Shown piece by piece: positions 41,986-53,483 of a stretch of DNA of 64,000 nt (its first letter is position 1; every line of letters begins with the position of its first letter). The stretch comes from Temnothorax longispinosus (Eukaryota; Arthropoda; Insecta; Hymenoptera; Formicidae). Below the pieces are notes generated by a model that saw only the letters and a list, made by a program, of their open reading frames with translations, made no database searches and was not told the origin of the DNA. A program made the position numbers and the translations under genes. The DNA lies in NCBI RefSeq assembly GCF_030848805.1, contig NC_092363.1, forward strand, positions 10,894,886-10,958,885. Direction: 5' to 3'.

Positions 41986-42530
41986 TCGAAGGTAAGAAGG
42001 GGAACAGGTAGGAGACGCACGTAACGACAGTACGAGCGAGCTGTGTAAGCAGGATGAAAGTAAAAATAGACGAAGACAAGTCGGTGAAGGAAAGAATTAA
42101 AGAAGGAAAGGAGAGGGAAAAGAGAAAGGAAGGGTGAGAGGAGGAAAATGAGAAAGAAGGGGAGTCGACAGAAGAAGATATTGCGAAGAAATTGGAGGAT
42201 AAACCTCTGATGGCATCGAAAGAAAACGAGGACGAAACGGACCGAGGGGAGGGACTGGGGAGGAGACAATGGAAGGGGTAAGGAGCGCAATATATGACAA
42301 TATATGACAATGTTCTGTTTAAGATTCTGAAGGCTTAAGACTTATATGTTATTTTTGGTTGTGAGGCCGTCAACTAATTGTTATGGATTGATTTTGATTT
42401 GTACAGGGTTGGGTACGTCCCTTCAAAACGCCGAAATTTAAAGGTTTGGGAACGTTCCTCCAAAACGCCCTTTAAGGCCCCTTTGGGGTAAATAAAGTAC
42501 CTTTTGTAACCGTAACTTAAAAATATTATT

Positions 42531-43439
42531 AATTTGGCGCCGACTTTAAAACATTGAAAGAAATTTTTAAAAGTATTATTTCATACTTTTTATATAAAGC
42601 TTTCTTATTTTTTAATTTTTTTTATTTTTTTGTTTTTTTGAAATCGGTTTTATTTAAAAAAATTTTTTAAATTTATACTTCTTTAGTGCGTTATTCAGTT
42701 GATACAAATCAAAAATAAAAATTTATTATTTGCTTGTAATTATTAAGTATGCATATTTCTATACTGCTCCGTACCCTAATGTTCTAACGCGATATTTTAT
42801 GTACTAAAACTTTCCAGAGCAAGGATTGCTCTACAGTGAAAACCGCATCCGTTCAGTAGTTTCAGAAAAAATCGTGGACATACCCACTTACATCATACTC
42901 GCCGAATTGAGAACCCCCTTTTTGAAGTCGGTTAAAAATAAATTTAATTTTTTATCATAAAATTAAATTTTACACGTGACTGTTATGTTACATAGAAATT
43001 GATATATAAATTTTATTTTAAAAAATAGAAAAAACAATTAAAATTTTAAAAATTGCTCAAAAAACTGTAAAAGTAAGAAAAAATTTAAAGAATAAAATAA
43101 AAAAGCTTTACATTTTTTCTTACTTTTTAGAGCTTTTTTAAAATCGGTTCTATTAAAAAAAATTCCTTTTATTTTATACTTTTTTAGTGCTTTATTCATT
43201 TAATATGATTAAAAAATAATACATATATAATCTCTTTTAAATATTATATATCCTTCTTCTTTTTTCTGCACTTTTTCAATCAGTATCTGTTTTTGTTACA
43301 TGTAAAATTTTATTGCATTGTCTTGTATACTCTGGTTTGGTTTTAATCTGTGTAATTCCTTACTTGCTGACGTAATTATCCCACCTTTAGTCATTCCTCT
43401 TATAATTTTTAAAATTAATGGTATGTAGTTCCATTCCAG
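42531..43439. repeat. AT-rich region with repeat arms, no gene
   Basis: 42633-42720 and 43125-43210 are direct repeats (AATCGGTT, TTATACTT and TTTAGTGC). Both are inverted relative to 39505-39600. A GAACCCCCTTTTTGAAGTCG phrase at ~42920 is of the same family. It probably represents two nested TIR elements, which I cannot resolve. Confidence 0.5.
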
Positions 43440-46400
43440 AGTGAGTTGTAGTCACTAACGCTAAACAGCGGATTCACGTTCTGGAGATCCGGGTTAGATC
43501 CCAGGCAGGTATCACAAATCCTGCGGGGGTTTTTCTCGGGGACCTGGGGCGGGGATCTGGTGGAAGGCGGCGGTGGCTACCGGGTGCACGTGTCCTCGGA
43601 ATTTTCGGGGCACGTTACCAAGTCGAACCTCCCTCCCAATGGGGAACTCACTCTCCACGACCACCGCTTTTCCAGGTGGATGTGTGGAGGAAAGAGGGGG
43701 TATCGGCGATGCCGTGTGAGGTTGCTAGATCCTCCATCGGGCGTCTCCCCAGGTGGCGGATCGGGGAATGCCTCCCAGATATGGGTGGTACCGAAGAAAT
43801 GAAATACTCGGGGCGGACCAAAATCTAGCACTGATGAAAGGCAGCAGTTTCATCAGAATCAGGCTGTAGCGCGTGAGCGGTAGAGTACTGAACACCGAAA
43901 GGCGTCTAGCAACAGTGAGCAAACCCGGCTTCTGCACTGCGGTATAGAAAAGGAACAGAACCTTTACTACACTATTTCTTCCAAAACATCTTAATGGCTG
44001 ACGAAAACAATAAAAATTCGGCCCTCAGTCCGGGGCACCTCTTAAGTGAGGAGAGGGTGCTAAGAATCTCCCCGTCGTCTACCACTAAGAATAATGAAAG
44101 TAAATGCAAGATCAAAGTATATAACACAAAAATACGAATTGCCACCTAGAACGTACTCAGGTTATACATAGCAGGAAAACTGGCAAATGTCGAAGCAGAA
44201 ATGTCCAGATTAAACATCGACATATTAGGACTCAGCGAAGTTAGATGGCCTGGATTTGGCATGCAGAAAACAAGCAACGGTGTCATATACTACTCTGGAG
44301 GCTCAGATACCAACCATAGATATGGAACGGCCATTCTTGTAAATAATGTAGTTGCTGAATCAGTTGCAGAGTTTATACCCTTAAATGACCGGGTTATGAT
44401 GCTGAAACTACAAACCTCGCACCGAGCGCTGAATGTCATACAAGTATATGCGCCAACGAATGACAAGACGGATGCAGAAACGGAAGAATCCTACTCCAAA
44501 ATAGATGAAGCTATGCGGCTCACAAAGAAAGGAGAACTAACCATGGTCATTGGTGACTTTAATGCAAAAGTCGGATTTGGTGCAGAAGATGATACCGTAG
44601 GGCAGTATGGCCTGGGTGAAAAAAATACTAGGGGATGAGATAGACTCGTTCAGTTCTGCGCCAAAAATAATCTCGTTAATACGTTCTTCAAGCAACATCC
44701 TAGAAGATTATACACCTGGAAGTCTCCTGCTGATGCCAGAGGAAAAATCTTAAGAAATTAAATTGATTTTATCCTAATAGGAACGAAGCTGAGAAAATAT
44801 GTGCAAACAGTAAAAACATATCCTGGTGCAGATATTAACAGTGACCACAACCCAGTCGTCATGGACTTCCGAATGCGACGTCTTACAAAAGTCAGGAAGG
44901 CGAGAACACCACAAAAGATAGATATCAGACAGCTGCAAAAACCAGACATGCAGACACACGTGAGCTCCAGACTCGAGGATGAACTGAAGGAAATTCAGAT
45001 ACCGGAACAAACCACAGTGGAAATAGAAAGAACCTGGGATAAGATAAAGACCACCATAACGGGGATACAGGTTCAGGACATCGGATTCCCCGAGGTAGGA
45101 AGGAGAAAGGAGTGGATGACCACGGAAATTTTAGAGCTTATGACCGAAAGAAGGGTACAAAAACCAAATCCTCGGCTATACAAAGAAATCAATAAAAAGA
45201 TCAGGAGAAAATGCAGAGAGGCAAAAGAACAGTGGATGTCTGAGAAATGCAAGGAAATCGAAGTACTTCTAGAAAAACATGACGCGTTCAATGTGCACAA
45301 AAAAGTAAAAGAAATGACAAATCGTGCCCGAAGACATCAAGTTCTAACCCTATGAGATGCTAACAACGAAATAATCACAGGAATGGAAGCAAAACTGCAA
45401 GTATGGAAGAGATACGTGGAGGAGCTCTTTGATGACGACAGACCAAATACGCCGCCGCAAGTAGACAAAAACATAAATAAGTGCGGCCCAGAAATTACCA
45501 AGGACAAGGTTGTCCACGCAATAAAAGCTGGAAAAAACGGAAAAGCCACTGGCCCAGACAGCGTATATGCTGAAGTCATCAAACTGATAGCCGACCGAGA
45601 AGGTAAGGGACTAGATCTACTGATCGCATTTTTCAATGCGATTTATAGATCAGATAATATCCCTTCTGACTGGTTGAAATCAACATTTATTACTCTGCCT
45701 AAAAAGACTCAGGCCTCACGCTGTGATGACTATCGCATGATTAGTCTCATGTCTCATGTTCTAAAAATATTCCTTAGAATAATTCACACCCGAATCTTCA
45801 GGAAATGCGAGTACCAGCTGGATGAAACCCAATTCGGATTCAGGAATGGTCTTGGCACCCGCGAAGCATTGTTCTCCTTGAACGTACTAACACAAAGATG
45901 CAGAGACATGAACATCAATGTATTTGCATGCTTCATTGACTATAGAAAAGCATTCGACTGCATCAAACATTATAAGATGATAGAGATCCTCAGAGCGACT
46001 GGGATCGACAGAGAAGAAATACGCTTAATCTCAAACCTCTACTGGCAACAAACCGCAGAAGTTAGACTGGAATCAGCAACGTCGGAAACAACTCTCATCA
46101 GGAAAGGAGTGCGGCAGGGATGTGTCTTATCACCACTACTATTCAATATATACTTGGAGGCTATTTTCAAGGAAGCTCTAGAGGGAATTACTGGTGGAAT
46201 CAGGATTAATGGCAGGATGATTAATAATATCAGATATGCTGACGATACCGTTGTGTTAGCAGAGAACATGCATGACCTGCAAAACATGATGGACCGCATA
46301 GTTTGACACAGTGAAAGCTTTGGCCTCTTCACGAATACTACGAAAACCAAAACCATGGTTTTCTCTAAGACACATGTGCGTGCACATCTGATTATTAAAG

Positions 46401-47003
46401 GGGCAACTGTGGAACAAGTCTCGTCCTTCAAATATCTTGGAACCATCATGACCAGTCTATATGACCCTAAGAAAGAGATCAGATCAAGAATCGAGCAGGC
46501 TAGAAGAACATTTACGAATATAAAGACGTTCTTCACGAGATCGGATCTAAGTTTGGACCTCAGAGTCCGTATGATCAGATGCTACATATTCTCTACCCTG
46601 TTATACGGTTGCGAAAGCTGGACTCTTGACCCAAATACGGAAAAGAAAATAGATGCTTTCAAGATGTATCTGTACCGTCGTATGTTGCGCATATCATGGG
46701 TAAATAAAATAACCAATGAGGAAGTCCTCAGCCGTATGCATAAGCAGAAGGAACTTATGTTGACAATCAGGGAAAGAAAGACGATGATGCGAGGAGAAAG
46801 ATACGAACTCATGCGACTGATCATCCAAGGTAAGATTCAAAGGAAGAGATCCATCGGCAGGCGCCGAAATTCCTGGCTGAAAGACATCAGAAGATGGTTT
46901 GGCTGTACTTCAGTGGACATCTTTCGCATGGCCGTATCTAAGACTATGTTGGCCATTTGGATCGCCAACCTTCGAAAGAAGACGGCGTCATAAGAAGAAG
47001 AAG
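43440..47003 (+). mobile_element. RTE-type non-LTR retrotransposon
   Basis: A 5' region of ~550 bp precedes one long frame with endonuclease and reverse transcriptase. The stop codon at 46991-46993 is followed at once by AGAAGAAGAAG, a short trinucleotide tail typical of RTE elements, which have almost no 3' UTR. The 5' region contains CCGGGTTAGATCCCAGG at ~43487, resembling a tRNA B box and possibly part of an internal promoter. The exact 5' end and target duplication were not found. Confidence 0.85.
43994..46993 (+). pseudogene. RTE endonuclease/reverse transcriptase with five in-frame stops
   Basis: The frame is continuous for 1000 codons from the ATG at 43994, broken only by stops at 44147 (TAG), 44636 (TGA), 44759 (TAA, approximate), 45353 (TGA) and 46304 (TGA). 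There is no frameshift. The N-terminal endonuclease has GLSEVRWPG, VYAPTND, VIGDFNAKVG and SDHNPV. The RT has GKNGKATGPDSV, FGFRNGLGTREALF, FIDYRKAFD, GVRQGCVLSPLLFNIYLEAI and the catalytic YADD near residue 748. The C-terminal part with YLGTIM, LLYGCESWTL and YRRMLRISWV matches RTE/BovB proteins. The catalytic residues look intact. Confidence 0.9.
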
Positions 47004-47197
47004 TTCCATTCATGTTTACTTAAGCTGCAATCCACTTAACATTTCAAATGCTCTTCGAAGTATTCCTCTTCTCTTCTTTCAGTGAAAAAAAAAACGAAGA
47101 AGATGAAGAACGCTTTAAAGCATCAAATGGACCACAGCCTTAACATCTTGTTCCTAATCTTCTACTTTTCTTAACGTTTGACAATCGACAACTGTAC

Positions 47198-47244
<47 letters not shown>

Positions 47245-47269
47245 GTACAATACAATACATACATCTATG
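47004..47269. other. Spacer with (TA)n microsatellite
   Basis: There is a TA tract at ~47200-47241, then ATATGTACAATACAATACAT. No gene is present. Confidence 0.6.
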
Positions 47270-47854
47270 CAGGGTGTTTCCTAATAAGTGGGAAGTATTG
47301 TAGTGGTGGATTCAGGACACGAAAACAATGAAAAAATATAAACATATGTCCTACTTGACCTTATTTTCGAGTTGTGAAAATTTCTGTGCTCCGGTAATTT
47401 ATAGCTGCTTACATTCGTAGGAAGTGTTTGAAATGGTCATATTTGGTTTGTATTTGTAACTCAATATCTGCTGAATATTTCCCGACTTTGTTGATTTTAT
47501 AAATTCTATTAAGTAAATGCCAGTAAATTATAAAATTCTTGTAGCAAAAAAATTACGTTTCTAAACTCTCAACAAACTTTCGCAAACGCGCACGTAAACG
47601 TCAAAACAAACATTCATAAAAATTCTTCTTATTTTAACTTCTTATTTTTAGTTGGAAAATCAATGGTAATTATGCAGTATAGGGGACCACCCTCCGATGA
47701 CCTTGACCTTGACATATGTTGTCAAGGTCACCCTTCTGAGTGACCTTCAGAAGGTTTTAGCCCTCGGTCATTGTTCGTTAAAAAGTTATAAACAAAAAAA
47801 GTTTGAAAAATACAGCAGCTATTTTGAGTATTGGAAGGCATAAATGACTAATAT
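47270..47854. repeat. Unclassified repeat starting CAGGGTGTTTCC
   Basis: GCAGGGTGTTTCCTAATAAG is a start commonly seen in insect interspersed repeats. TGACCTTGACCTTGACATA and the partly inverted TTGTCAAGGTCACCCTTCTG near 47699-47745 form a hairpin. No reading frame and no second copy are in this window. Confidence 0.4.
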
Positions 47855-48202
47855 ATACGTGTGTGTGCCCTGCTTTAAAGAAAATCACAACTTCTATAAA
47901 GCAGGACATACACACGTGTGTGTGTGCCCTGCTTTAAAGAAAATCACAACTTCTATAACTTTATATGCTTTACCAAAACACAACATTTAAAGCAGTAAAT
48001 TGTTGATAAATTGAAGTCTTTTTGTTAAAGCAGAGAATACTTTATTTTGCGAAAAAGTCGCTGCTTTACCAAAACACAACATTTAAAGCAGTAAATTGTT
48101 GATAAATTGAAGTCTTTTTGTTAAAGCAGAGAATACTTACATGGGTTAAATGACGCGCTTTAAACAGTTGAATACTTTTAAAGCGCGTCATCTAACCCAT
48201 GT
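47855..48202. repeat. Two short tandem duplications and a 26-bp-arm hairpin
   Basis: GTGTGCCCTGCTTTAAAGAA occurs near 47868 and 47924. A ~77-bp piece with CTTTACCAAAACACAACATT occurs near 47970 and 48062 (period ~92). The hairpin 48139-48202 pairs ACATGGGTTAAATGACGCGC with its inverse after a short loop. Several pieces share GCTTTAAA. Confidence 0.8.
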
Positions 48203-48215
48203 GGCATCTCGCATA

Positions 48216-48375
48216 TTAACTTTCCACGCATGAAAAGTTCACGCATACACTTTCCACGCGAACCGAGGTTCACGCACACCCCCCCTGCTTTTGGGGGAGG
48301 TGCGGTAGCCCCGAAATAGTTCACGCATACACTTTTCACGCAAACCGAGGTTCACGCACACCCCCCCCTGCTTTG
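48216..48375 (+). repeat. GC-rich tandem repeat, distant units
   Basis: ATTAACTTTCCACGCATGAA, ACCGAGGTTCACGCACACCC and CTGCTTTTGGGGGAGGTGCG match the units at 20402 and 21566. A second, partial unit follows at ~48320. Family members are thus ~27 kb apart. Confidence 0.85.
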
Positions 48376-48699
48376 GGCCGGCCCGACACATAGTCCTTTG
48401 GCTCTAGCATTTCAATTGCTCAGCCACATAGTCTTGGACTCAGACTCTGTTTACGACTTAAATCATTTTCCTAAATCTCACTCAATTCCAAACAGTCAGT
48501 TTCCTACATTTGACTGTACGTCTAAATCCGAGCATTTGTGCTCGATCTTGGGACTTAATCCCTGTACGCTTATATTTTAAGACCGCGCTTCACGCATAAC
48601 TCAGTTGCACTAAATTTTAAGAATAAAGGTAAGATAAGTTTGAAAAAGGAATAAGCTCGAAATCTGGAATCTCATCTCGTGTTGAATTCTTGATCGATC

Positions 48700-48960
48700 A
48701 CTTCTAAGATTCGACTCGCAGTTGTCGCTGACAAAGTGCGTGGCGATCGGTCCTAAGCCCTGACAAAGAGTGTGGCGAGCAGGTACCTTTGCTGCCGAAA
48801 GCGTGGCGATTACGGGGTTGATCCTTAGAATCACTATTAATTCCCGAAAGTGAATTTGGCTTTTACGCTGCCGATCTGAGCGCTGACAAAGAGTGTGGCG
48901 AGCAGAGTGTGGCGGATTGGCTTTTGAGCGCTGACGAAGAGTGTGGCGAGCTACAAAATT
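48700..48960. repeat. Dispersed minisatellite CTGACAAAGAGTGTGGCGAG
   Basis: Full or partial copies lie near 48731, 48758, 48792, 48880, 48905 and 48932, with irregular spacing. It is not a regular tandem array. Confidence 0.65.
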
Positions 48961-48982
48961 CATTTTCGAGGATCCGGGTTAG

Positions 48983-49225
48983 ATGACGAAAAAGGGAGGT
49001 AGACGAACTCAAATTAAAAGGATTAGGTTCCAGATTAAACAAGCAGCCATTTCTCAAGATCCTCTCCCCCTCCTCCATCAATTGCAACAACTAGAAAACG
49101 CACCTCCATTTAAACCTATTCCTGTCGACTTCGACATCGATTATTCCCATTATAATCAGATAAACAAAAGTGATCCTCTTTACAAAAAATTTTATAAACT
49201 CAGATATCTTTTCGGTCCCGAATAA
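48983..49225 (+). CDS. Small hypothetical protein, 80 residues
   Basis: ATG at 48983 opens 80 codons that end in TAA. The N-terminus is very basic (MTKKGGRRTQIKRIRF). The middle has LPLLHQLQQLEN. The C-terminus is rich in tyrosine (DYSHYNQINKSDPLYKKFYK). I recognise no family. The stop is followed at once by CAATAATAATAATAATA, like the trinucleotide tail of some LINEs, so this may be the 3' end of a retroelement frame. It could also be a chance frame. Confidence 0.25.
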   Translation: MTKKGGRRTQIKRIRFQIKQAAISQDPLPLLHQLQQLENAPPFKPIPVDFDIDYSHYNQINKSDPLYKKFYKLRYLFGPE

Positions 49226-49409
49226 CAATAATAATAATAATATCTTTTACACGACTTGTCCAAATCCCTGGTACAGTAGTAAGAAGCGCGATCTTGTGTT
49301 ACGACCTACGTAAAATAATTACTGTAAGGAATGTAAAAGGTTTAATGGTTATTTCATGATACATAAGTGTAGAGGGATAGTAAATAATGGAATACAGCAA
49401 AATACAAGT

Positions 49410-50010
49410 GCATAGTTCTTGTATTTTTTGTTTAACTATTAAGTTACATATTAATATTAATATAAATATTAATTTTGTATATCCCTCCTGTGTTTAGGAT
49501 ATACGGCAAGTTAACATGCGGGATTTATGCCATAGTACGGATACTTTGTAAAACTTGAAATCTCTTATGTGTTCTTTTTCTTTCTTTTTTTGGATCGTAT
49601 AACAATAACCTTTAATGCATCTATTGCCCTTCTATTTTCTTTAAAAAATTTTTCAGTTTTATAATTTGTTTATCATTCTTACATCTTAATAAACTTCTTA
49701 CACACATTCCATAACTTATTATGACATTTTATTGCCTTATTTATAAACATTATTTGTAATTTTTATAAGGCCAATATTTTACTCATAAATGTCATATAAC
49801 CCACCCTTCTGGGATATATGGCAAAAATGCAAGAGTTTCTAAGTTTTCTTTTTTATTAAATACAAAGAATAAATATTTATGTTTCTATTTTTTTATAGTA
49901 GTAGACAGTATAAAGTTTTATTAGTATAATTTATTTGCCTTAAACATAGTAAATAGTATTCAATAAATTAAGATTTCCTTAGCTGCGGCGTATATACCAG
50001 AGTTACTCTA
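49410..50010 (+). repeat. Dispersed ~570-bp repeat, copy 2
   Basis: It matches 4885-5460 along its length, with a longer AT insertion near its start and scattered indels. It ends at the same point, GCTGCGGCGTATATACC then AGAGTTACTCTAT. Confidence 0.85.
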
Positions 50011-50344
50011 TTATGTGTTTTTGTAAACCGATTGAAATCAAACCGAAAGTAAATTATTCATTATTATCTAAAGCCTTTAATGTTCAGCATCGACTCGTTA
50101 TCTGTTATTAGTTTAGAGAAATTAACAATTTATTACCTTATCCCCCTTTCTTTTACATAAAATAGGTACTGTGTATTATAGGTACAACTAATAGTAAAAG
50201 TTTTGATCTTTTTAATTCTAACAATAATATTAATTAATAGTAATAGAAAGCATAAATACAGAGTATTCTAAAAGTTAAATATGTAGTATAACAGCACTCT
50301 ATCCAATTTCTTTAAAATTTTCAAGGAAATGATAATTGAAATAA
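50011..50344. other. AT-rich spacer without a gene
   Basis: Nothing recognisable is present. Confidence 0.45.
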
Positions 50345-50690
50345 TAATTTATGGATATATATTTATGGATATATATTTATGGATATATATTTATGGATAT
50401 ACATTAGGGGTACTCAAATAAGTTAGAGTTTAACGGTTTGACAGGTTATGTCGGGTTAAAGTCGGGTAAAGAATTAATTTTTTACACTTTGGGCGCGCTA
50501 CTCTTTAAGGTTATGCAAAATATATAAGTGTCTTAAACCTATCACATTAATCTTTGGGTTAAAAGTTCAAAAATCAACTTTTTACCCGACTTTAACCCGA
50601 CATAACCTGTCAAACCGTTAAACTTTAACTTATTTGAGTACCCCTATTTATAGATATACATTTATGGATATATACACCCGGGAAAAAAAC
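50345..50690. repeat. TTTATGGATATATA minisatellite interrupted by a MITE
   Basis: About four 14-bp units precede the MITE and one to two follow at 50648-50680. Confidence 0.85.
50406..50645. mobile_element. 240-bp MITE with 65-bp inverted ends, 3-bp target duplication
   Basis: The ends AGGGGTACTCAAATAAGTTA are inverted with a single mismatch in the first 65 bp. ATT flanks both sides (50403-50405 and 50646-50648). The 3-bp duplication fits PIF/Harbinger-type elements. Confidence 0.92.
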
Positions 50691-51040
50691 CTGTTATTTA
50701 TTCATATTAGTTTATATTAGTAGAAATATAATTATATATAATCATATATAAGAAATGGAAAATATAATCTTAAACAATATTATATGGCCATATATGAGAG
50801 TATATAATTATATATGGCCATATATAAGGATATATGATTATATACTCGGGAAAAAATACCTCTTATTTGTTCATATTAGTAAATATATAATTATATATGG
50901 TCATATAAGAAATGGAAATATAATCTTGAACAATATTAAATCTCTTTAAGTATAAAGTTTATATAGTCATATATGGTTTTATATACTAGTATATTATCAT
51001 GTGTGATCATGTAAAAGTATATTTATAAGGTTAAAGATAA
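50691..51040. repeat. ATATATGGCCATATA-rich low-complexity stretch
   Basis: There are many short palindromes of the TATATGGCCATATA type and a partial duplication (TACTCGGGAAAAAATACC near 50843 and ACCCGGGAAAAAAACC near 50676). Confidence 0.6.
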
Positions 51041-52195
51041 TTGTTCGATATAGAGGAGTCGCAACAAGATCAGGCAGGTGGTGTCAAGTCATCGAGACAG
51101 ATTTCATCAACAAAAAACAATATATTCTTTGGTCAACGTATGTACATTCTGTTTGTATTCTCTCAGGGGGCGCCTTGAGGGCACCTAATCAAAAAATATA
51201 GGTGCTAATGCACTGTTCAAAATTTAAGTTGGTGAATGGCTTTATTCACGAGGGGGGGCTTAAGTGGCTCTTCGTTATTGTTGAAGTCTATCTTTGACCC
51301 CGGGGTGAGAGGCGGCTTGTCGAGTGACTGCTCCGGGTGTTCTGGCGGCGACCACGGGGCCAGAAGGGCTCGCCTGCCCACGGTTTGAGTGGCCGAAGTC
51401 CGAGTCTCCTTTACTCGAATCAGATGGAGGGCCGGTGGACGCGAGATTCGGCAATCTCGCTTGGCAAGTAGTCCGGCGGGCCTGGTAAGGCGTACCTCCG
51501 GGAGCTCTAGTGGAATAAGCTTCCACGGAAGTAGCGTCTGGCCCTTGTCAGGCTCCTGTCTCTTCGTGCACCGTTCCTGCGGCACTGGCAGGGTGTAGCT
51601 GTTTTCGAGAGCCCCGACCTCTTCTCGTGCCGCTGCTGCGGTACTGATTTCCCAGGCTCCGGTTGCTTCACGTGCCGCTCCTGCGGCACTGGCGGGCCGG
51701 GAAGGGGCTTCCTCCGCCTTTGGCTCCTCGTCCTTGTCCGGCACCTCTTTCGTTTTGTGGCTGCTGGAGTGGGGCCGCTCGGCGCCTCCACTTCTATCGT
51801 GCCGGGCCCGGAAGGGGCTTCCGGTCTAGTGGGAGCAGCGGTCTTCACCTTGCTTCACTGATTGCAATAGAGCGGAGGAGAAGTCGCTCGACGCTCGATT
51901 GCAGTTTAAGCGGAGGAGAGGATATCTCTCACTCGACGCTATTATTTGAAGTTATTACAAAAGATCTCGACTTACTCAACGCTTCCTGGACACGAAACTC
52001 GTGGAGTATAGCGGAAGGATTCGAATGATGGTCCTCGCGCGGCTCGCCTTAAATAGCCGCACGATCGTACTTTAAGTGCGAGTAAGTGTGAGTGAGCCGG
52101 CGACGCGCCGCGGCAGGCCGCGGTATCTGATAAGCGCGGGGGCGCGCATTCGTCAGGCGCGCGCGGCGAATGTGTGTTCGACTTCCCGAACAATA
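51041..52195 (-). mobile_element. Unassigned LTR-like unit with proline/arginine-rich frames
   Basis: On the minus strand the region begins TGTTCGGGAAGTCG at ~52190, followed by a GC-rich stretch, a TATTTAAGG promoter-like piece (~52047-52056) and frames that encode proline-, arginine- and glutamate-rich protein (51217-51744 and 51507-51848). The frames share internal repeats (PVPQERCTKRQEP and PVPQERHVKQPEP). This could be the LTR and gag start of a retroelement. No knuckle, protease or polymerase is present. Confidence 0.3.
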
Positions 52196-52595
52196 ATTAT
52201 ATTATATATGAATATATACTTTATAATGGATCTATCCATATGTATAACTGTTATAAATATTCCTCTAATATATTATTTTACTTGACAATATGAAATATAT
52301 TATTTTTAGTTTCAGTTTACACAATTGCGTTTTAAGTCCGACAAAGTCCATATTGGCACGCAGTGCCAATTTAAAAAACTGAAACATGTATTTAATAATA
52401 ATTGATTGTGAAATATTATTAAGCATCAAGATCCGCTTCGACCAAAAACGGCACTTCTCATTGCTTATGTTATTTTAAGTTTTTTTTCTAATTTTGCATA
52501 AGATACTTAATTTTTTTAATTTGACATATTAATTTTTATTAAATATTTTCGTAAACAGCGAAATTACCAGTAATAATTCGTGAAAAAAACTGTTA
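52196..52595. other. AT-rich spacer
   Basis: No gene is seen. A short inverted repeat, TTGGCACGCAGTGCCAA, lies at ~52352. Confidence 0.5.
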
Positions 52596-53483
52596 TCTAT
52601 ACTATTATAGTAAAATCCTTACGGGTGGTGTATGTTTGAACGTTAATAACTTAAAAACTATTGGACCGAATTTGTATTAGAACCATATAAAATAGGGGTA
52701 GAATTTTCCGGGGAGTGCTATAGAGTGTATAGTTTTTCGTTACCGATCTTCTGGAAACCGGTTTTTCTAATTCTTCTAATTTTTCGGGAAATAATCGACC
52801 GAATTTAAAAGAATTATATATGAAACAGAGGTTGAATTTTCCGGGGAGTGATATAAAGTGTATAATTTTTCGTTTCCGATCTTTTTGGAAACTGGTACCA
52901 AAATTTTTCCAATTTTTCGGGAATTAATTGCCCGAATTTCAAAGAATTGAATTTTGTGATATAAAGTGTATAATTTTTCGTTACCGATTTTTTTGAAAAT
53001 TGTTATCAGAAATTTTTTGAATTTTTTGGGAAATAATTGATCGAATCTTAAAGAATTGTATATAAAACAGAGGTAGAATTTCTCGGGAAGTGTTATAAAC
53101 TGTATTAGTTTTTCGTTACCGATCTTTCAAAAATTTTATTAATTTTTCGAGGATGGGTTTAATTGCCACGATGTGTATTATTTTTCAATAACAATTTATT
53201 TTTTTATGTAGGATAAGTTGTTTATTTCTCATATTATATGTGAACAGTCACTTCAATTCGTGGCTTTCGTGACTGTCGCGAGTGATAGAAAAGTTATTGG
53301 AGTTTTCTTGCAATAACCTGCAGTTAAAACGAGAGAAACAACTTATTTGATTTTTATATAAATAAAATTATCATTAAAAATTTGGATAAATGGAAAGAAA
53401 AATTTCCAAGAAATAATTTACACAAAAAAGAATAATGCCAAAATTTTGTTAAAATATGTGTGTAAAATAATCCAATTTTTCAT

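Larger units (their letters stand above)
40057..42514 (+). mobile_element. ORF1-only non-LTR element (HAL1-like), 2458 bp
   Basis: The 16-bp sequence ACTTAAAAATATTATT flanks the element exactly at 40041-40056 and 42515-42530, proving a single retrotransposition event. The element starts GGACTTCCGGTTCCGGG and ends TAAATAAAGTACCTTTTGTA plus a few bases, without poly(A). It carries one long coiled-coil ORF1 and no endonuclease or reverse transcriptase. The GC- and purine-rich coding strand and the ORF1 type link it to the LINE at 37190-39220. It must have been mobilised in trans. Confidence 0.85.

Noticed and set aside
40669..42310. Several minus-strand frames opposite the HAL1-like element
   Set aside because: They are antisense shadows of the purine-rich ORF1 strand with leucine/serine/phenylalanine bias and no domain.
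43470..43520. Possible tRNA gene
   Set aside because: Only a B-box-like GGGTTAGATCCC is present; no acceptor stem or anticodon arm can be drawn. It is better read as part of the RTE 5' region.
48700..48960. CRISPR-like array of CTGACAAAGAGTGTGGCGAG
   Set aside because: Spacing is irregular, copies are degenerate and the setting is eukaryotic; it is a minisatellite.
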